A stretch of DNA of 33,042 nt from JAGQUL01 sp038212015 (GTDB taxonomy: Bacteria; Actinomycetota; Thermoleophilia; Gaiellales; SKUG01), in contig JBBQUY010000036.1 of assembly GCA_038212015.1 (NCBI GenBank), forward strand, positions 1 through 33,042, in the 5' to 3' direction. Within the stretch, counting starts at the first letter, position 1. Each line of letters opens with the position of its first letter. Under the pieces are notes generated by a model. The model made no database searches. It had not been told where the DNA came from and saw nothing but the letters and a program-made list of their open reading frames with translations. A program made the translations under genes and the position numbers. Below are positions 14,016-22,498 of this stretch, piece after piece.

Positions 14016-15382
14016 GAGGCGGTCTCCGCGCGTCGGAAGCGGGCGATGAAGAACCCCTCGGTGTGGTCGCGCTGCGGCCAGGTGCGAGCGGTGTTCGACG
14101 ATGTCGCGATCTGGGCGAGCGCCTCGGGCAGCGCGTCGGGCGCGAGCATCGCGGGCGCGGCCTGGGCGATCGCCTCGTCCTCCTCGCGCAGGATCGAGCA
14201 GGTCGAGTACACGACGACGCCACCTGGCTTCACGAGCGACGCGGCCGCGGCGAGCAGGCGAGTCTGCAGCTCCACGAGCTCGTCGATGCCCTCCGCCGTG
14301 CGCTTCCAGCGTGCGTCGGGGCGAGCGGCAAGCACGCCCGTGCCCGAGCAGGGTGCGTCGAGCAGCACGCGATCGAACGTGCCGATCACGGCCGGGTCGA
14401 GCTCGGTGGCGTCGCCGACCTGCACGCGGATCACGTCAGCGGTGCGGGTGCGCTCGGCCAGCGCACGGATCGAGTCGGCGCGGTGGTCGTGCAGGTCGAT
14501 AGCGACGACCTCGCCCTCGGCGCCGACGAGCGTCGCCAGGTGCGTGGCCTTGCCACCCGGCGCGGCGCACATGTCGAGCACGCGTTCGCCCGGCTGCGGG
14601 TCGAGCGCGATCGAGACGAGCTGCGAGGCAACGGACTGCGGCACGAGCTCGCCATTGTCGATTCGGTCCGACAGGTGCGCGGTCGGACCTTCGACGACGA
14701 GCGGCTCCGCCTGCGCACCAGTCACGGCAGCGTTGACGCGGAACGCCGCGGGATGTCCCTCGTTCTGCGCCGCGAGCGCCGCGATCCCGTCTTCGCCGTG
14801 ACTCGCGCGTACGCGCCCGACGAGCCACTGCGGCATCGACAGCATCGTCGCGAGGTCGGCTTCGTTGGTCGGATCGAGCTTGTCGAGGATGCCGGCGCCG
14901 TCCACCTGGGCACGGCGCAGGATCGCGTTGGTGAACGCGGTCGCGCGTTCTCCGACGACGCCGCGCACGAGTTCGACGGCCTGGTCGACTGCGGCGTGCG
15001 CGCTCGAGGAGCCGAGCCGTTCGCCGCCGGGACCGGTGGCCTGCTGCAGCTCGAGCAGTTCGTAGACGCCGATGCGCAGTGCGTGCAGCACCGGCGGGTC
15101 GAGCTTGTGCAGGGGACGCTTGCCGAGCGTCGCGATCACGTGGTCGAGGCGCTTGGCCTGCTGCACCACGCCGTAGGCGAGCCGTTGCGCGAACGCGCGC
15201 TCACGCGGGTCCGCATCAAGGCCGAGCTGCTCGACCACGCCCGTGAACGACCGATCGGTCCAGGCGTCCTCGTCGAACGTTCGGTGCACGGTCAGCCACG
15301 CAGCCCAGCGAGCCGGGGTGACCTTCGTCGGTCGCTTGAGGCGTCGCGCCTTGGTGCGCTGCGAGGGGATCGGCTTGCTCAC
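14012..15382 (-). CDS. rsmB: 16S rRNA (cytosine-967-C5)-methyltransferase
   Basis: RsmB uses SAM to methylate C967 of 16S rRNA. The protein has an N-terminal NusB-like helical domain (about 20-155; RAFAQRLAYGVVQQAKRLD, FTNAILRR) and a Rossmann methyltransferase domain. Motif I is VLDMCAAPGGKATHLATL (about 267-284), motif IV is DAPCSGTGVL (about 341-350) and motif VI is STCSILREED (about 393-402). Both reactive cysteines (PCSG and TCS) are present. The GTG start at 15382 (SKPIPSQRTK) is chosen because it lies ten bases after the fmt stop; upstream frame is antisense to nothing but overlaps fmt and is low-complexity. Resulting length is 456 residues, normal for the family. It sits between fmt and ribD in one transcript. 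Confidence 0.93.
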   Translation of the reverse strand: MSKPIPSQRTKARRLKRPTKVTPARWAAWLTVHRTFDEDAWTDRSFTGVVEQLGLDADPRERAFAQRLAYGVVQQAKRLDHVIATLGKRPLHKLDPPVLHALRIGVYELLELQQATGPGGERLGSSSAHAAVDQAVELVRGVVGERATAFTNAILRRAQVDGAGILDKLDPTNEADLATMLSMPQWLVGRVRASHGEDGIAALAAQNEGHPAAFRVNAAVTGAQAEPLVVEGPTAHLSDRIDNGELVPQSVASQLVSIALDPQPGERVLDMCAAPGGKATHLATLVGAEGEVVAIDLHDHRADSIRALAERTRTADVIRVQVGDATELDPAVIGTFDRVLLDAPCSGTGVLAARPDARWKRTAEGIDELVELQTRLLAAAASLVKPGGVVVYSTCSILREEDEAIAQAAPAMLAPDALPEALAQIATSSNTARTWPQRDHTEGFFIARFRRAETAS

Positions 15383-15392
15383 GACAGGCCCG

Positions 15393-16361
15393 TCATGAGG
15401 TCGGCGGTGATTCGGGTGCGGTCGCCTGCTCGAGCGGCGCGCGCAGCCCGCGCAGCCAGTCGCCGGCAGCCATGCGGCGCTTGCCTGGCGGCTGCAGCTC
15501 GAGCACGTCGAGCGCCGCATCCTTCGTTCCGATGAGCAGTCGCTCGCTGTCATGCCAGATCGCACCGGGGCGACCGGCAACGCGCTCGTCGGTATCGGTC
15601 ACGCGCGTGCGCCAGATCCCGAGCCGCTGCCCGTCGACGTTGAGCCAGGCGCCGACGTGCGGGCTGAGCGCGCGGACCTGGTCGTGCAGGTCGCGCGCGT
15701 CGCGGGCGGGGTCGAGCATGCGGTCGACGGCGGTGATCTTGTGTGCGTACGTCTGGCCAGTGTCGGGCTGCGCCTCGAACTCGAGCGTTCCGGCATCCGC
15801 ACGCTCGAGCGCGTCGAACAGGATCCGCGCGCCGGCAGCTTCCAGCTTGCCGAACACCGCGCCTGCATCGTCGTCCACATGGATCGGCACGCGCGCACGG
15901 ATCGCGATCGGGCCGGTGTCGAGGCCCGCTTCCATGCGCATGATGTCGACGCCCGTCTCCGTCTTCGCGTCCATGATCGATCGCTCGATGGGAGCGGCGC
16001 CGCGGTACTCGGGCAGGATCGAGCCGTGCACGTTGAGCATGAGGAACTCGCTCAGCAGCGGCTCGCGCACCATCTGGCCGAATGCCGCGACGACGAACGT
16101 CGTGATGCCGAGCTCGCGGTACAGCTCGAGCAGCTCGTCCTCGTGCATGCGTTCGGGCTGGATGAGGCGCACGCCGCGCTCCTTGGCAAGCTCCGCGACG
16201 GGCGGGCTGGCGAGCTGCTTGCCGCGCCCCTTGGGGCGGTCGGGCTGCGACACCACGAGCACGAGGTCGTCACGACCGGGGCGACCGTCGCCCGGGCCGT
16301 CGAGCAGCGCGCGCAGCATGGCGGCGCCAAAGGGTGCGGTGCCTGCGAAGCCGATCGGCAT
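15393..16361 (-). CDS. fmt: Methionyl-tRNA formyltransferase
   Basis: Fmt transfers a formyl group from 10-formyl-tetrahydrofolate to Met-tRNA initiator. The 322-residue length is typical. The sequence shows MPIGFAGTAPFGAAML at the N-terminus, QPDRPKGRGKQL (about 39-50), the catalytic NVHGSILPEYRGAAPIERSI (about 108-127, with Asn, His and the following Asp-containing loop), ETGVDIMRMEAGLDTGPI and a C-terminal OB-like domain. AGGAG lies nine bases before the ATG. It follows def by 23 bp and precedes rsmB by ten bases, the classic def-fmt-rsmB order. Confidence 0.96.
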   Translation of the reverse strand: MPIGFAGTAPFGAAMLRALLDGPGDGRPGRDDLVLVVSQPDRPKGRGKQLASPPVAELAKERGVRLIQPERMHEDELLELYRELGITTFVVAAFGQMVREPLLSEFLMLNVHGSILPEYRGAAPIERSIMDAKTETGVDIMRMEAGLDTGPIAIRARVPIHVDDDAGAVFGKLEAAGARILFDALERADAGTLEFEAQPDTGQTYAHKITAVDRMLDPARDARDLHDQVRALSPHVGAWLNVDGQRLGIWRTRVTDTDERVAGRPGAIWHDSERLLIGTKDAALDVLELQPPGKRRMAAGDWLRGLRAPLEQATAPESPPTS

Positions 16362-16384
16362 TCGTGTCGCTCCTGCCGTTCGGG

Positions 16385-16969
16385 TCAGGGTCGCGGGCGC
16401 AGGCGCGCCATCGCGTTCGCGCGGGATTCGTCGTCCTCGACGCGGTCGATCATGAGCACGCCGTCGAGGTGGTCCATCTCGTGCTGGAACACCCGCGCGT
16501 AGTAATCGTCGAGCTCCCAGACCTTGTTCTCGCCGGTGGCGGTCTTCGCCTCGACCTTGACCGCGACGGGGCGGCGCACGGGCACGCGAACGTCGTCACC
16601 GAGCGACAGGCAGCCCTCGATGTCGACGTCGGTCTCGTCGCTCTTCCACGTAATCTTCGGATTGACGACCGCCTCGGCGGGGCCCTCCTCCGGCTGGAAC
16701 GTGAACAGGCGCAGACGCAGGCCGAGCTGTGGTGCGGCCAGGCCGATGCCGTAGGCGTCGCCCATGATGCTCGTCATGCGCTCCACGAGGGCGATGAGCT
16801 CGTCATCAAACTCGGTGACCACGTCGCACGGCACGCGCAGCACCGGGTCGGGGTACTGGCGCACGTGGCGCAGCGCCATCTGGCGGCGCTGCTCCTGCTC
16901 GGGCGGAAGGCGGTCGTCGCCCTCGGCCGTTTCGGTGCGGGATCGTCGCTTGGTCGCGGAAGAAGCCAT
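16385..16969 (-). CDS. def: Peptide deformylase
   Basis: Def is a metal hydrolase that removes the formyl group from nascent proteins. All three motifs are intact: GIGLAAPQ (74-81), EGCLSL with metal ligand C120, and QHEMDHLDG with H163, E164 and H167. Residues 1-30 form a polar extension (LPPEQEQRRQ) before the usual MALRHVRQYPDPVLR start. I keep the longer start since TAGCCT lies six bases upstream of ATG 16969, as in a leaderless gene; ATG at 16879 is the alternative, with AGGAG 12 bases upstream. It is the first gene of the def-fmt-rsmB-ribD unit and divergent from the methyltransferase gene. Confidence 0.95.
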   Translation of the reverse strand: MASSATKRRSRTETAEGDDRLPPEQEQRRQMALRHVRQYPDPVLRVPCDVVTEFDDELIALVERMTSIMGDAYGIGLAAPQLGLRLRLFTFQPEEGPAEAVVNPKITWKSDETDVDIEGCLSLGDDVRVPVRRPVAVKVEAKTATGENKVWELDDYYARVFQHEMDHLDGVLMIDRVEDDESRANAMARLRPRP

Positions 16970-16975
16970 GCAGCA

Positions 16976-16981
16976 AGGCTA
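16976..16981 (-). promoter_or_regulatory. Candidate -10 box of a leaderless def promoter
   Basis: TAGCCT on the - strand is followed by TGCTGC and the def ATG, a six-base gap as at ribE and the methyltransferase. No clear -35 element. Confidence 0.4.
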
Positions 16982-17013
16982 TCAGGCAGACCGTCGTAGC
17001 TCGCGATGAACGA

Positions 17014-17049
17014 CTGACGAGCACGCGATCCGATCACTAGGGTGATCGC
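17014..17049 (+). promoter_or_regulatory. Candidate leaderless promoter of the methyltransferase gene, with inverted repeat
   Basis: CTGACG (17014-17019), 18 bases and TAGGGT (17038-17043) fit a -35/-10 pair, and six bases separate TAGGGT from ATG 17050. The -10 lies in an inverted repeat GATCAC-TAGG-GTGATC (17032-17047), a possible operator or chance. Confidence 0.45.
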
Positions 17050-17841
17050 ATGAAGCTGACCAAGCACGCGACCCGCAACCGAGCCCAGTGGAACGAGTGG
17101 GCCGACGACTACGTCCCGTCCGCCGAGCGCAACTGGGCGCCCGACGCGAAGATCACGTGGGGCATCTGGGACATCCCGGAGTCCGAGGCGAAGCTGTTCG
17201 GTCCGGCCGGGATCGAGCGTTGTGCAGGCTCGGTGGCGATCGAACTGGGGAGCGGTGCGGGGTATGTGTCGGCGTGGCTGGCGCGCGCGGGTGCGCGGGT
17301 GACGGGCATCGACATCTCCGATGCGCAGCTCGCCACGGCGCGCAGGCTTCAGGAACAGCACGGACTCGACAACATCACGTTCATCCAGGCGAGCGCCGAG
17401 GACGTGCCGCTGCCTGACGATTCGTTCGACCTGGCGATCAGCGAGTACGGCGCGTGCCTGTGGTGCGACCCGTATCTGTGGGTGCCGGAAGCGGCGCGCC
17501 TGCTCAAGCCGGGCGGCGAGCTCATCTTCCTGACCAACGGCCTGCTCGCCACGCTCTGCGCCAATCCGCAGGGCATGCAGGACACCGAGCAGCTGCAGCG
17601 ACCGCTGTTCGACCTGCACGCGGTCGACTGGCCGCTCGATGATGACGACGACTCGGTCGAGTTCCATCTTCCGCACGGGAAGTGGATCGACCTGTTTCGC
17701 GACAACGGCCTCCAGGTCGAGCGGCTCGTGGAGCTGCAGGCGCCCGAGGGCGCGTCGACGCGCTTCACGTGGGCGAACCCCGAGTGGGCTCGCAAGTGGC
17801 CAAGCGAAGAGGCGTGGATCCTGCGCAAGGCGCGGGCGTAG
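17050..17841 (+). CDS. Class I SAM-dependent methyltransferase
   Basis: This 263-residue protein is of the UbiE/Methyltransf_11 type. Motif I is AIELGSGAGYVSAWL (about 64-78), motif II ends in VTGIDISDAQL (about 85-95), and post-motif segments are ASAEDVPLPDDSFDL (about 118-132) and AARLLKPGGELIFLTNG. The acceptor substrate cannot be read from sequence. Trp-rich edges (WNEWADDY, WGIWDIPE) suggest a small-molecule substrate. It stands alone on the + strand, divergent from def and convergent with the MCN protein gene, four bases away, so it interrupts the otherwise - strand housekeeping run between priA and def. The start ATG has no ribosome site but a -10 box six bases upstream. Confidence 0.85.
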   Translation: MKLTKHATRNRAQWNEWADDYVPSAERNWAPDAKITWGIWDIPESEAKLFGPAGIERCAGSVAIELGSGAGYVSAWLARAGARVTGIDISDAQLATARRLQEQHGLDNITFIQASAEDVPLPDDSFDLAISEYGACLWCDPYLWVPEAARLLKPGGELIFLTNGLLATLCANPQGMQDTEQLQRPLFDLHAVDWPLDDDDDSVEFHLPHGKWIDLFRDNGLQVERLVELQAPEGASTRFTWANPEWARKWPSEEAWILRKARA

Positions 17842-17845
17842 CCGC

Positions 17846-18535
17846 CTACCGCGGCATGCTCTCGGGGAACATGATCGTCTGGTGCGACGTCGCAAGGCGT
17901 TGGATGTCGATCACGTTGAAGGAGCCTGTCTGCTCGGCTCGAGCCTCCTGGCTGCGCGCGTCCGCGACGACCTGGGCGAGCTGCGCCTGGCGCGGATCGT
18001 TCGGTGCCATCACGGCTGCGTCCATCATCACGGAGAGTCGGATGCTGGCAGCAGGGTTGCTGACGCCGGACTGTGCAGCCTTCGCTTCCATCGCCGCGAG
18101 TTCGGCTCGGATCGGGTCGAGCGCGGCCTTGTGTGCCTGCGAGTAGTTCGGCTTCGATTCCAGGATGGCGAGCTGGTCACGCAGCGGCCAGTACGGACCG
18201 CCGGTCGTTGCGCCGCCGCCCTGGATCGGACCCTTTCCGGGCGGAACCTGGATCGGGCCGCCGCCACCGACGGGGCCAGCGCCCTGCATGCCGGCGATCG
18301 CCTTGCCGAGCAACGCGATGGCTTCGGTGAGCTGGGCCAGGAGACCGGTGAGCGAGCCGATTCCCACGGCTGATGCCGGCGCGGTCGCGGTCGCGGTCGT
18401 CGAGGCAGTGGCGGTGTCGCCTCCGCCTGCTGCGCCAGCAACGGCGCCGGGCGCGTTGGCGCCGCCCGCGCTGACCGGTGGCGACATCTGCTTCATGGGC
18501 GGCATGCCTGCGCCGCCACCAACTGCATTACACAT
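17846..18535 (-). CDS. MCN-type protein with low-complexity N-terminus, unknown function (229 aa)
   Basis: I recognise no domain. The N-terminus MCNAVGGGAGMPPMKQMSPP matches the start of the EEP nuclease at 32559 (MCNVAGITGPGAMPITALPP). A Gly/Ala/Thr-rich linker follows, then a hydrophobic helix LTGLLAQLTEAIALLGKAIA (about 62-81) also paralleled there. A Gly/Pro segment (GGGGPIQVPPGKGPIQGGG) leads to a polar helical C-terminal region (about 115-229, PYWPLRDQLAILESKPNYSQ ... QRLATSHQTIM). There is no classical signal peptide; if the initiator Met is removed, Cys would be N-terminal. GGGACGGACGAC precedes the ATG. It lies between priA and the convergent methyltransferase and could be a structural or delivered protein. 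Confidence 0.75.
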   Translation of the reverse strand: MCNAVGGGAGMPPMKQMSPPVSAGGANAPGAVAGAAGGGDTATASTTATATAPASAVGIGSLTGLLAQLTEAIALLGKAIAGMQGAGPVGGGGPIQVPPGKGPIQGGGATTGGPYWPLRDQLAILESKPNYSQAHKAALDPIRAELAAMEAKAAQSGVSNPAASIRLSVMMDAAVMAPNDPRQAQLAQVVADARSQEARAEQTGSFNVIDIQRLATSHQTIMFPESMPR

Positions 18536-18642
18536 GTCGTCCGTCCCGGGTTGATCGTGTAGGGGTGGTACTCGTCCGCGTCCATGGAACCACGACCTGG
18601 CCGTTTTGAACAGCAGACCCGCATCGCCGACGCACGCGATGC

Positions 18643-18670
18643 GGTCAGGTCAGGTCAGTTCAGGTCAGGT
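18643..18670. repeat. Pentanucleotide (GGTCA)n tandem repeat at the priA 3' end
   Basis: About five and a half units of GGTCA (one with a substitution) run to the priA stop codon. On the - strand each unit holds a TGA, so slippage would keep a stop nearby in every frame and alter only the last residues of PriA or the spacing to the MCN gene. Confidence 0.7.
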
Positions 18671-21013
18671 GAGCGACTGCGGGTCCACGTCGAGCACGAC
18701 ACGCACGTCGACCTTGCGGCGATCGGCCTCGGTGGTGCGCAGGAAGCGACGCACGGCGCTCGCCACGTCGACGGCGCGGGAGGTGCCGACGATCACCTGC
18801 GCACGTTCGCGGTCGTTGATGCGCAGCAGGCGGGCTGGGCCGAGCACGGTGCCGGCGTCGAGCTGGCGCATGCCACGAGCGATCGCCAGCGCCCACTGGT
18901 CGCGGGGCGCTTCGGCGCGCGCTGAAACGAGCACGCGCACCATGCGCGAGAACGGCGGGAAGCCGTGGGCCTTGCGCTCGGCGATCTCGCGCTGCAGAAA
19001 GCCGTCGACATCGTGGCTGCGTGCGAACGACAGGAATGCGTGCGCGGGGTCCCAGGTCTGCAGGATCACCTTCGCGTGCTCGGCGGTGGCGGCGCTGCGC
19101 CCGGCGCGCCCGGCGAGCTGCGCCACGAGGCTGAACGCGCGTTCTTCTGCGCGGAAATCGGGGATTGCGAGTGCGGCGTCGGCATCCACGACGACGGCGA
19201 GTTCCACGTCAGGAAAGTCGTGTCCCTTGGCGACCATCTGCGTGCCGGTGAGGATCGCCGGGCCGGGTTCGTTGAACGCGTCGAGGATCGTCGAGACCGC
19301 GCCTCGCGTTCGCACCGCGTCCGCGTCGAGGCGATGCACGGGCGTGGACGGCCAGCGCTCGGCGAGCAGCGACTCGATGCGTTCGGTGCCGGCACCCATG
19401 CGTGCGATGTCACTCGATCGACACTCCGGGCACTGCTCGGGCACGGGCTCGTCGTGGCCGCAGTGGTGACATGTCAGTCGCTGACGTCGCGCGACGCGGC
19501 CATGGATCACGAGTGACACGTCGCACTTGTCGCAGCGGAACGTGTGCCCGCATCCACGACAGTGCAGCGCGACCGCGTAGCCGCGGCGGTTGTGAAGCAC
19601 GATCACCTTGCGGCCGCGGCGCAGCGTCGCGTCGATCGCGTCCTGCACGGGCACCGACAGCGGATAGTCGTCATGGTGGTCGCGAAGGTCGACCAGTTCG
19701 ACGGGCGCGAGGCGGCCGCCGCCCGGGCGTTCACGCATCACCACGTGTCGCTTGATGCCGTGCCAGCTTTCCGGGCGCGGGGTGGCGCTGCCGAGCACGA
19801 GCCGCGCGCCCTCGGCAACCGCGCGTCGATACGCCACGCGTCGCGCGTCGTAGCGCGGCTCGGAATCCTGCTTGTAGGAGCCGTCGTGCTCCTCGTCGAC
19901 GACGAGCACGCCGAGCGGCTGCACCGGCGCGAACACCGCCGAGCGGGGGCCGACGACGACGCGTGCCTCGCCGCGCGCGATGCGTTCATGGGCGGCGGCG
20001 CGCTGCGCCTTGGTCATCGCGGAGTGGAGCACTTCGACGATCCCGGGAAAACGCAGCAGGAATCGTCGTGCGGTCTGCGGGGTGAGCGCGATCTCGGGCA
20101 CGAGCACGATTGCGCCCTTGCCGTCGGCAAGCGCGCGGGCGATCGCCTCCAGATACACCTCGGTCTTGCCGGATCCGGTGATGCCCACGAGCAGCGTCGC
20201 GGGATCGTCGGCCAGGTCGTCGCCCTCGCCCTCCCCTTCCCCCCAGATGCGATCGACGGCGTCCAGCTGCGCGCGCGTGAGCTCCACGAGCGAGCCACCA
20301 GCCGCAGCGGCCTTGGCAGCGGCGACGATGTCCACGCCCAGCTCGTCGCTATCTGCGGAGTCCGAGTCGAGCTCGTCGAGGAACTGGTCCTCGATCGCGA
20401 GCACGCCTGCCTCGGCGAGCTTGCCGATCGTCGCGCGCGTGGTACCGACGCGCTCGAGCAGCGGCGCAAGCGCGGTCCAGGCACCGGGAACGCGCTCGGC
20501 GATCTCGCGCTGGCGTTTGGTCAGGTCCGCGCCGCGCAGGTCGTCGGCGAGCCGGCGCACGGCCTGCTGGCGGCGACGGTTCGGGACGGCGCTCGCGCGT
20601 GCCTGGGCGGCGAAGCGGGGGCCGACGACCAGTGCGAGCGCCATCGTCTTGGCGCAGCCGTACTGGTCGGCGAGCCACTCGGCAAGGCGCACGAGTGGGG
20701 CGGGCACGGGCGGTGCGTCGACGATGCGCGCGACGGGCTTGAGCGTCACGCCGGGTGGCGGGGTCACGTCGAGCGCGGCGACGACGCCGACGCGTGCAGC
20801 GTTTCCGACGGGCACCTGCACGATCGTGCCGACCGCGACGTCCGCGGCGAACGCATCCGGCAGCCCATACGTGAACGGGTCGTCGAAGGAACGCGACGGC
20901 ACGAGCGGGTAGACGGCGACCGCGCTCGACATCGGGACCTGCGGCGCTACCGGGGTCGTCGCTCGAGTTTCCTCGGCGGGCATGTCGAAGAGCGCGTCAG
21001 GCACGACGCACAC
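18665..21013 (-). CDS. priA: Primosomal replication-restart helicase PriA
   Basis: PriA recognises stalled forks and reloads the replisome. The 782-residue protein has an N-terminal DNA-binding domain (AVYPLVPSRSFDDPFTYGLP), Walker A GITGSGKTEVY (about 277-287), DEEH (about 369-372), GSATPRPES, and the Zn region (about 485-535) with eight cysteines: CRGC, CDKC, CHHC and CPEC. The C-terminal helicase half contains TQMVAKGHDFPDV and QLAGRAGR. Many actinomycete PriA proteins have lost the helicase motifs, so an intact ATPase core points away from Mycobacterium/Streptomyces-like actinobacteria. The start is uncertain: GTG 21013 or ATG 20983, neither with a strong ribosome site. It is 33 bp downstream of metK. 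Confidence 0.95.
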   Translation of the reverse strand: MCVVPDALFDMPAEETRATTPVAPQVPMSSAVAVYPLVPSRSFDDPFTYGLPDAFAADVAVGTIVQVPVGNAARVGVVAALDVTPPPGVTLKPVARIVDAPPVPAPLVRLAEWLADQYGCAKTMALALVVGPRFAAQARASAVPNRRRQQAVRRLADDLRGADLTKRQREIAERVPGAWTALAPLLERVGTTRATIGKLAEAGVLAIEDQFLDELDSDSADSDELGVDIVAAAKAAAAGGSLVELTRAQLDAVDRIWGEGEGEGDDLADDPATLLVGITGSGKTEVYLEAIARALADGKGAIVLVPEIALTPQTARRFLLRFPGIVEVLHSAMTKAQRAAAHERIARGEARVVVGPRSAVFAPVQPLGVLVVDEEHDGSYKQDSEPRYDARRVAYRRAVAEGARLVLGSATPRPESWHGIKRHVVMRERPGGGRLAPVELVDLRDHHDDYPLSVPVQDAIDATLRRGRKVIVLHNRRGYAVALHCRGCGHTFRCDKCDVSLVIHGRVARRQRLTCHHCGHDEPVPEQCPECRSSDIARMGAGTERIESLLAERWPSTPVHRLDADAVRTRGAVSTILDAFNEPGPAILTGTQMVAKGHDFPDVELAVVVDADAALAIPDFRAEERAFSLVAQLAGRAGRSAATAEHAKVILQTWDPAHAFLSFARSHDVDGFLQREIAERKAHGFPPFSRMVRVLVSARAEAPRDQWALAIARGMRQLDAGTVLGPARLLRINDRERAQVIVGTSRAVDVASAVRRFLRTTEADRRKVDVRVVLDVDPQSLT

Positions 21014-21046
21014 GATAGCCGACGGGCAGCGGGACGGATCGACCGA

Positions 21047-22276
21047 CTACGCGGTCACGATCTCGTTTGCGGCGGCGTGCTTGAGCTCCTCGACGCGGTC
21101 GAGCGCCTCCCACGGCAGGTCCAGGTCGGGGCGGCCGAAGTGGCCGTAGGCTGCGGTCTGGCGGTAGATCGGGCGGCGCAGGTCGAGTCGCTCGATGATC
21201 GCTGCGGGGCGCAGGTCGAACACGTGGCGGATCGCGCGCTCGATGTGCACGTGGTCGATCGTGCCGGTGCCGAACGTGTTGACGTTGAGGCTGACCGGGC
21301 GCGCGACGCCGATCGCGTAGGCGACCTGAACCTCGCAGCGGCGGGCAAAGCCGGCGGCGACGACGTTCTTGGCGACCCAGCGCGCGGCGTAGGCGGCGGA
21401 GCGGTCGACCTTGGTCGCGTCCTTGCCGCTGAAGGCGCCGCCGCCGTGGTGGGCCGATCCGCCGTAGGTGTCGACGATGATCTTGCGGCCGGTGAGGCCT
21501 GCGTCGGCGTGCGGGCCGCCGAGCACGAACACGCCGGTCGGGTTGACGTAGACGGTGATCTCGTCGCGCCACCAGCCGTCGAGCACCGGCTTGATCACGT
21601 GCTCGAGGATGTCCTGGCGGATGCGTCCCTCGCTGGTGAGCACCTCACCGTCGTGGGTGCGGGCGTGCTGGGTGGAGACGACGACGGTCTCGACCGCAAC
21701 GGGCGTGTTGGTCTCGTCGTAGCGGACGGTGACCTGGGCTTTGCCATCGGGTCGCAGATACGGGATCACGCCGGAGCGGCGCACCTCGGCGAGGCGCTTG
21801 GTGAGGCCGTGGGCGAGCGTGATCGGCAGCGGCATCAGCTCGGGGGTCTCGTCGACCGCGTAGCCGAACATCATGCCCTGGTCGCCGGCGCCGAACTGGT
21901 CGTGGTCGTCGCCGCTGCCTTCCTCGCGCAGCTCGATGCCCTCGTCGACACCCTGTGCGATGTCGCGGCTCTGCTCGTCGATCGCCACGAGCACGCCGGC
22001 GGTGCGCCCGTCGAAGCCGACCTTGGAGCTGTCGTAGCCGATCTGCAGGACGGTGTCGCGCACGATCTGCTGCACATCGACGTAGCTGCTGGTCGTGATC
22101 TCGCCACCGACGACGACGAGGCCGGTCGTCACGAACGTCTCACATGCCACGCGCGCCTGGGGATCCTCGGCGAGGATCGCGTCCAGCACCGAGTCGCTGA
22201 TCTGGTCGGCCATCTTGTCGGGATGGCCCTCGGTCACCGACTCGGACGTGAAGAGGTACTCGTTCGGGATCGACAC
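21047..22276 (-). CDS. metK: S-adenosylmethionine synthase
   Basis: MetK makes SAM from ATP and methionine. The 409 residues match the family. The N-terminus has FTSESVTEGHPDKMADQISD, followed by the signature GAGDQGMMFGYA (about 128-139) and GGGAFSGKD (about 275-283). The GTG start is backed by AAGGAG seven bases upstream. It is followed closely by priA. SAM from this enzyme feeds RsmB and the methyltransferase nearby. The 217-bp upstream region shows no SAM riboswitch that I can recognise. Confidence 0.97.
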   Translation of the reverse strand: MSIPNEYLFTSESVTEGHPDKMADQISDSVLDAILAEDPQARVACETFVTTGLVVVGGEITTSSYVDVQQIVRDTVLQIGYDSSKVGFDGRTAGVLVAIDEQSRDIAQGVDEGIELREEGSGDDHDQFGAGDQGMMFGYAVDETPELMPLPITLAHGLTKRLAEVRRSGVIPYLRPDGKAQVTVRYDETNTPVAVETVVVSTQHARTHDGEVLTSEGRIRQDILEHVIKPVLDGWWRDEITVYVNPTGVFVLGGPHADAGLTGRKIIVDTYGGSAHHGGGAFSGKDATKVDRSAAYAARWVAKNVVAAGFARRCEVQVAYAIGVARPVSLNVNTFGTGTIDHVHIERAIRHVFDLRPAAIIERLDLRRPIYRQTAAYGHFGRPDLDLPWEALDRVEELKHAAANEIVTA

Positions 22277-22336
22277 GCGCGTGCTCCTTGTTCGTCCGCG
22301 GCCACCCGTCTGGGGCCGCGACCTGACGCTCGCACG

Positions 22337-22342
22337 AGCCTA
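22337..22342 (-). promoter_or_regulatory. Possible metK -10 box
   Basis: TAGGCT on the - strand, about 60 bases before the GTG, resembles an actinobacterial -10. No matching -35 is visible, so this is tentative. Confidence 0.25.
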
Positions 22343-22458
22343 TCAGCGTCCGGAATCCGCTTCGCTCGGTCGATCGGGCAGACCACGAGGCGTTCCCACG
22401 CCAGCGCTAGGTGATATCGGAGCGAGGGTCGTTCGTCTCGCCGAATCCGTGGCGACGC

Positions 22459-22498
22459 GCTGATGCTCACCGACGACGGTGCGGCATGCCACATCAGC
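22459..22498 (-). terminator. Branched stem-loop at the end of the first lipoprotein gene
   Basis: Outer arms GCTGATG (22459-22465) and CATCAGC (22492-22498) enclose an inner CACCG-ACGA-CGGTG hairpin. The structure includes the stop codon of the upstream gene. No T-tract follows, so termination is uncertain. Confidence 0.35.

Noticed and set aside
17846..18535. SRAP/YedK or Ntn hydrolase because of Cys at position 2
   Set aside because: Only the MC start matches; the remaining sequence is low-complexity and helical with none of the SRAP active-site motifs.
19544..22414. 956-codon + strand frame across priA and metK
   Set aside because: Antisense to two conserved genes, low-complexity His/Asp/Arg composition.
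22277..22493. SAM riboswitch before metK
   Set aside because: Stem-loops exist but I could not find the conserved core of any known SAM class.
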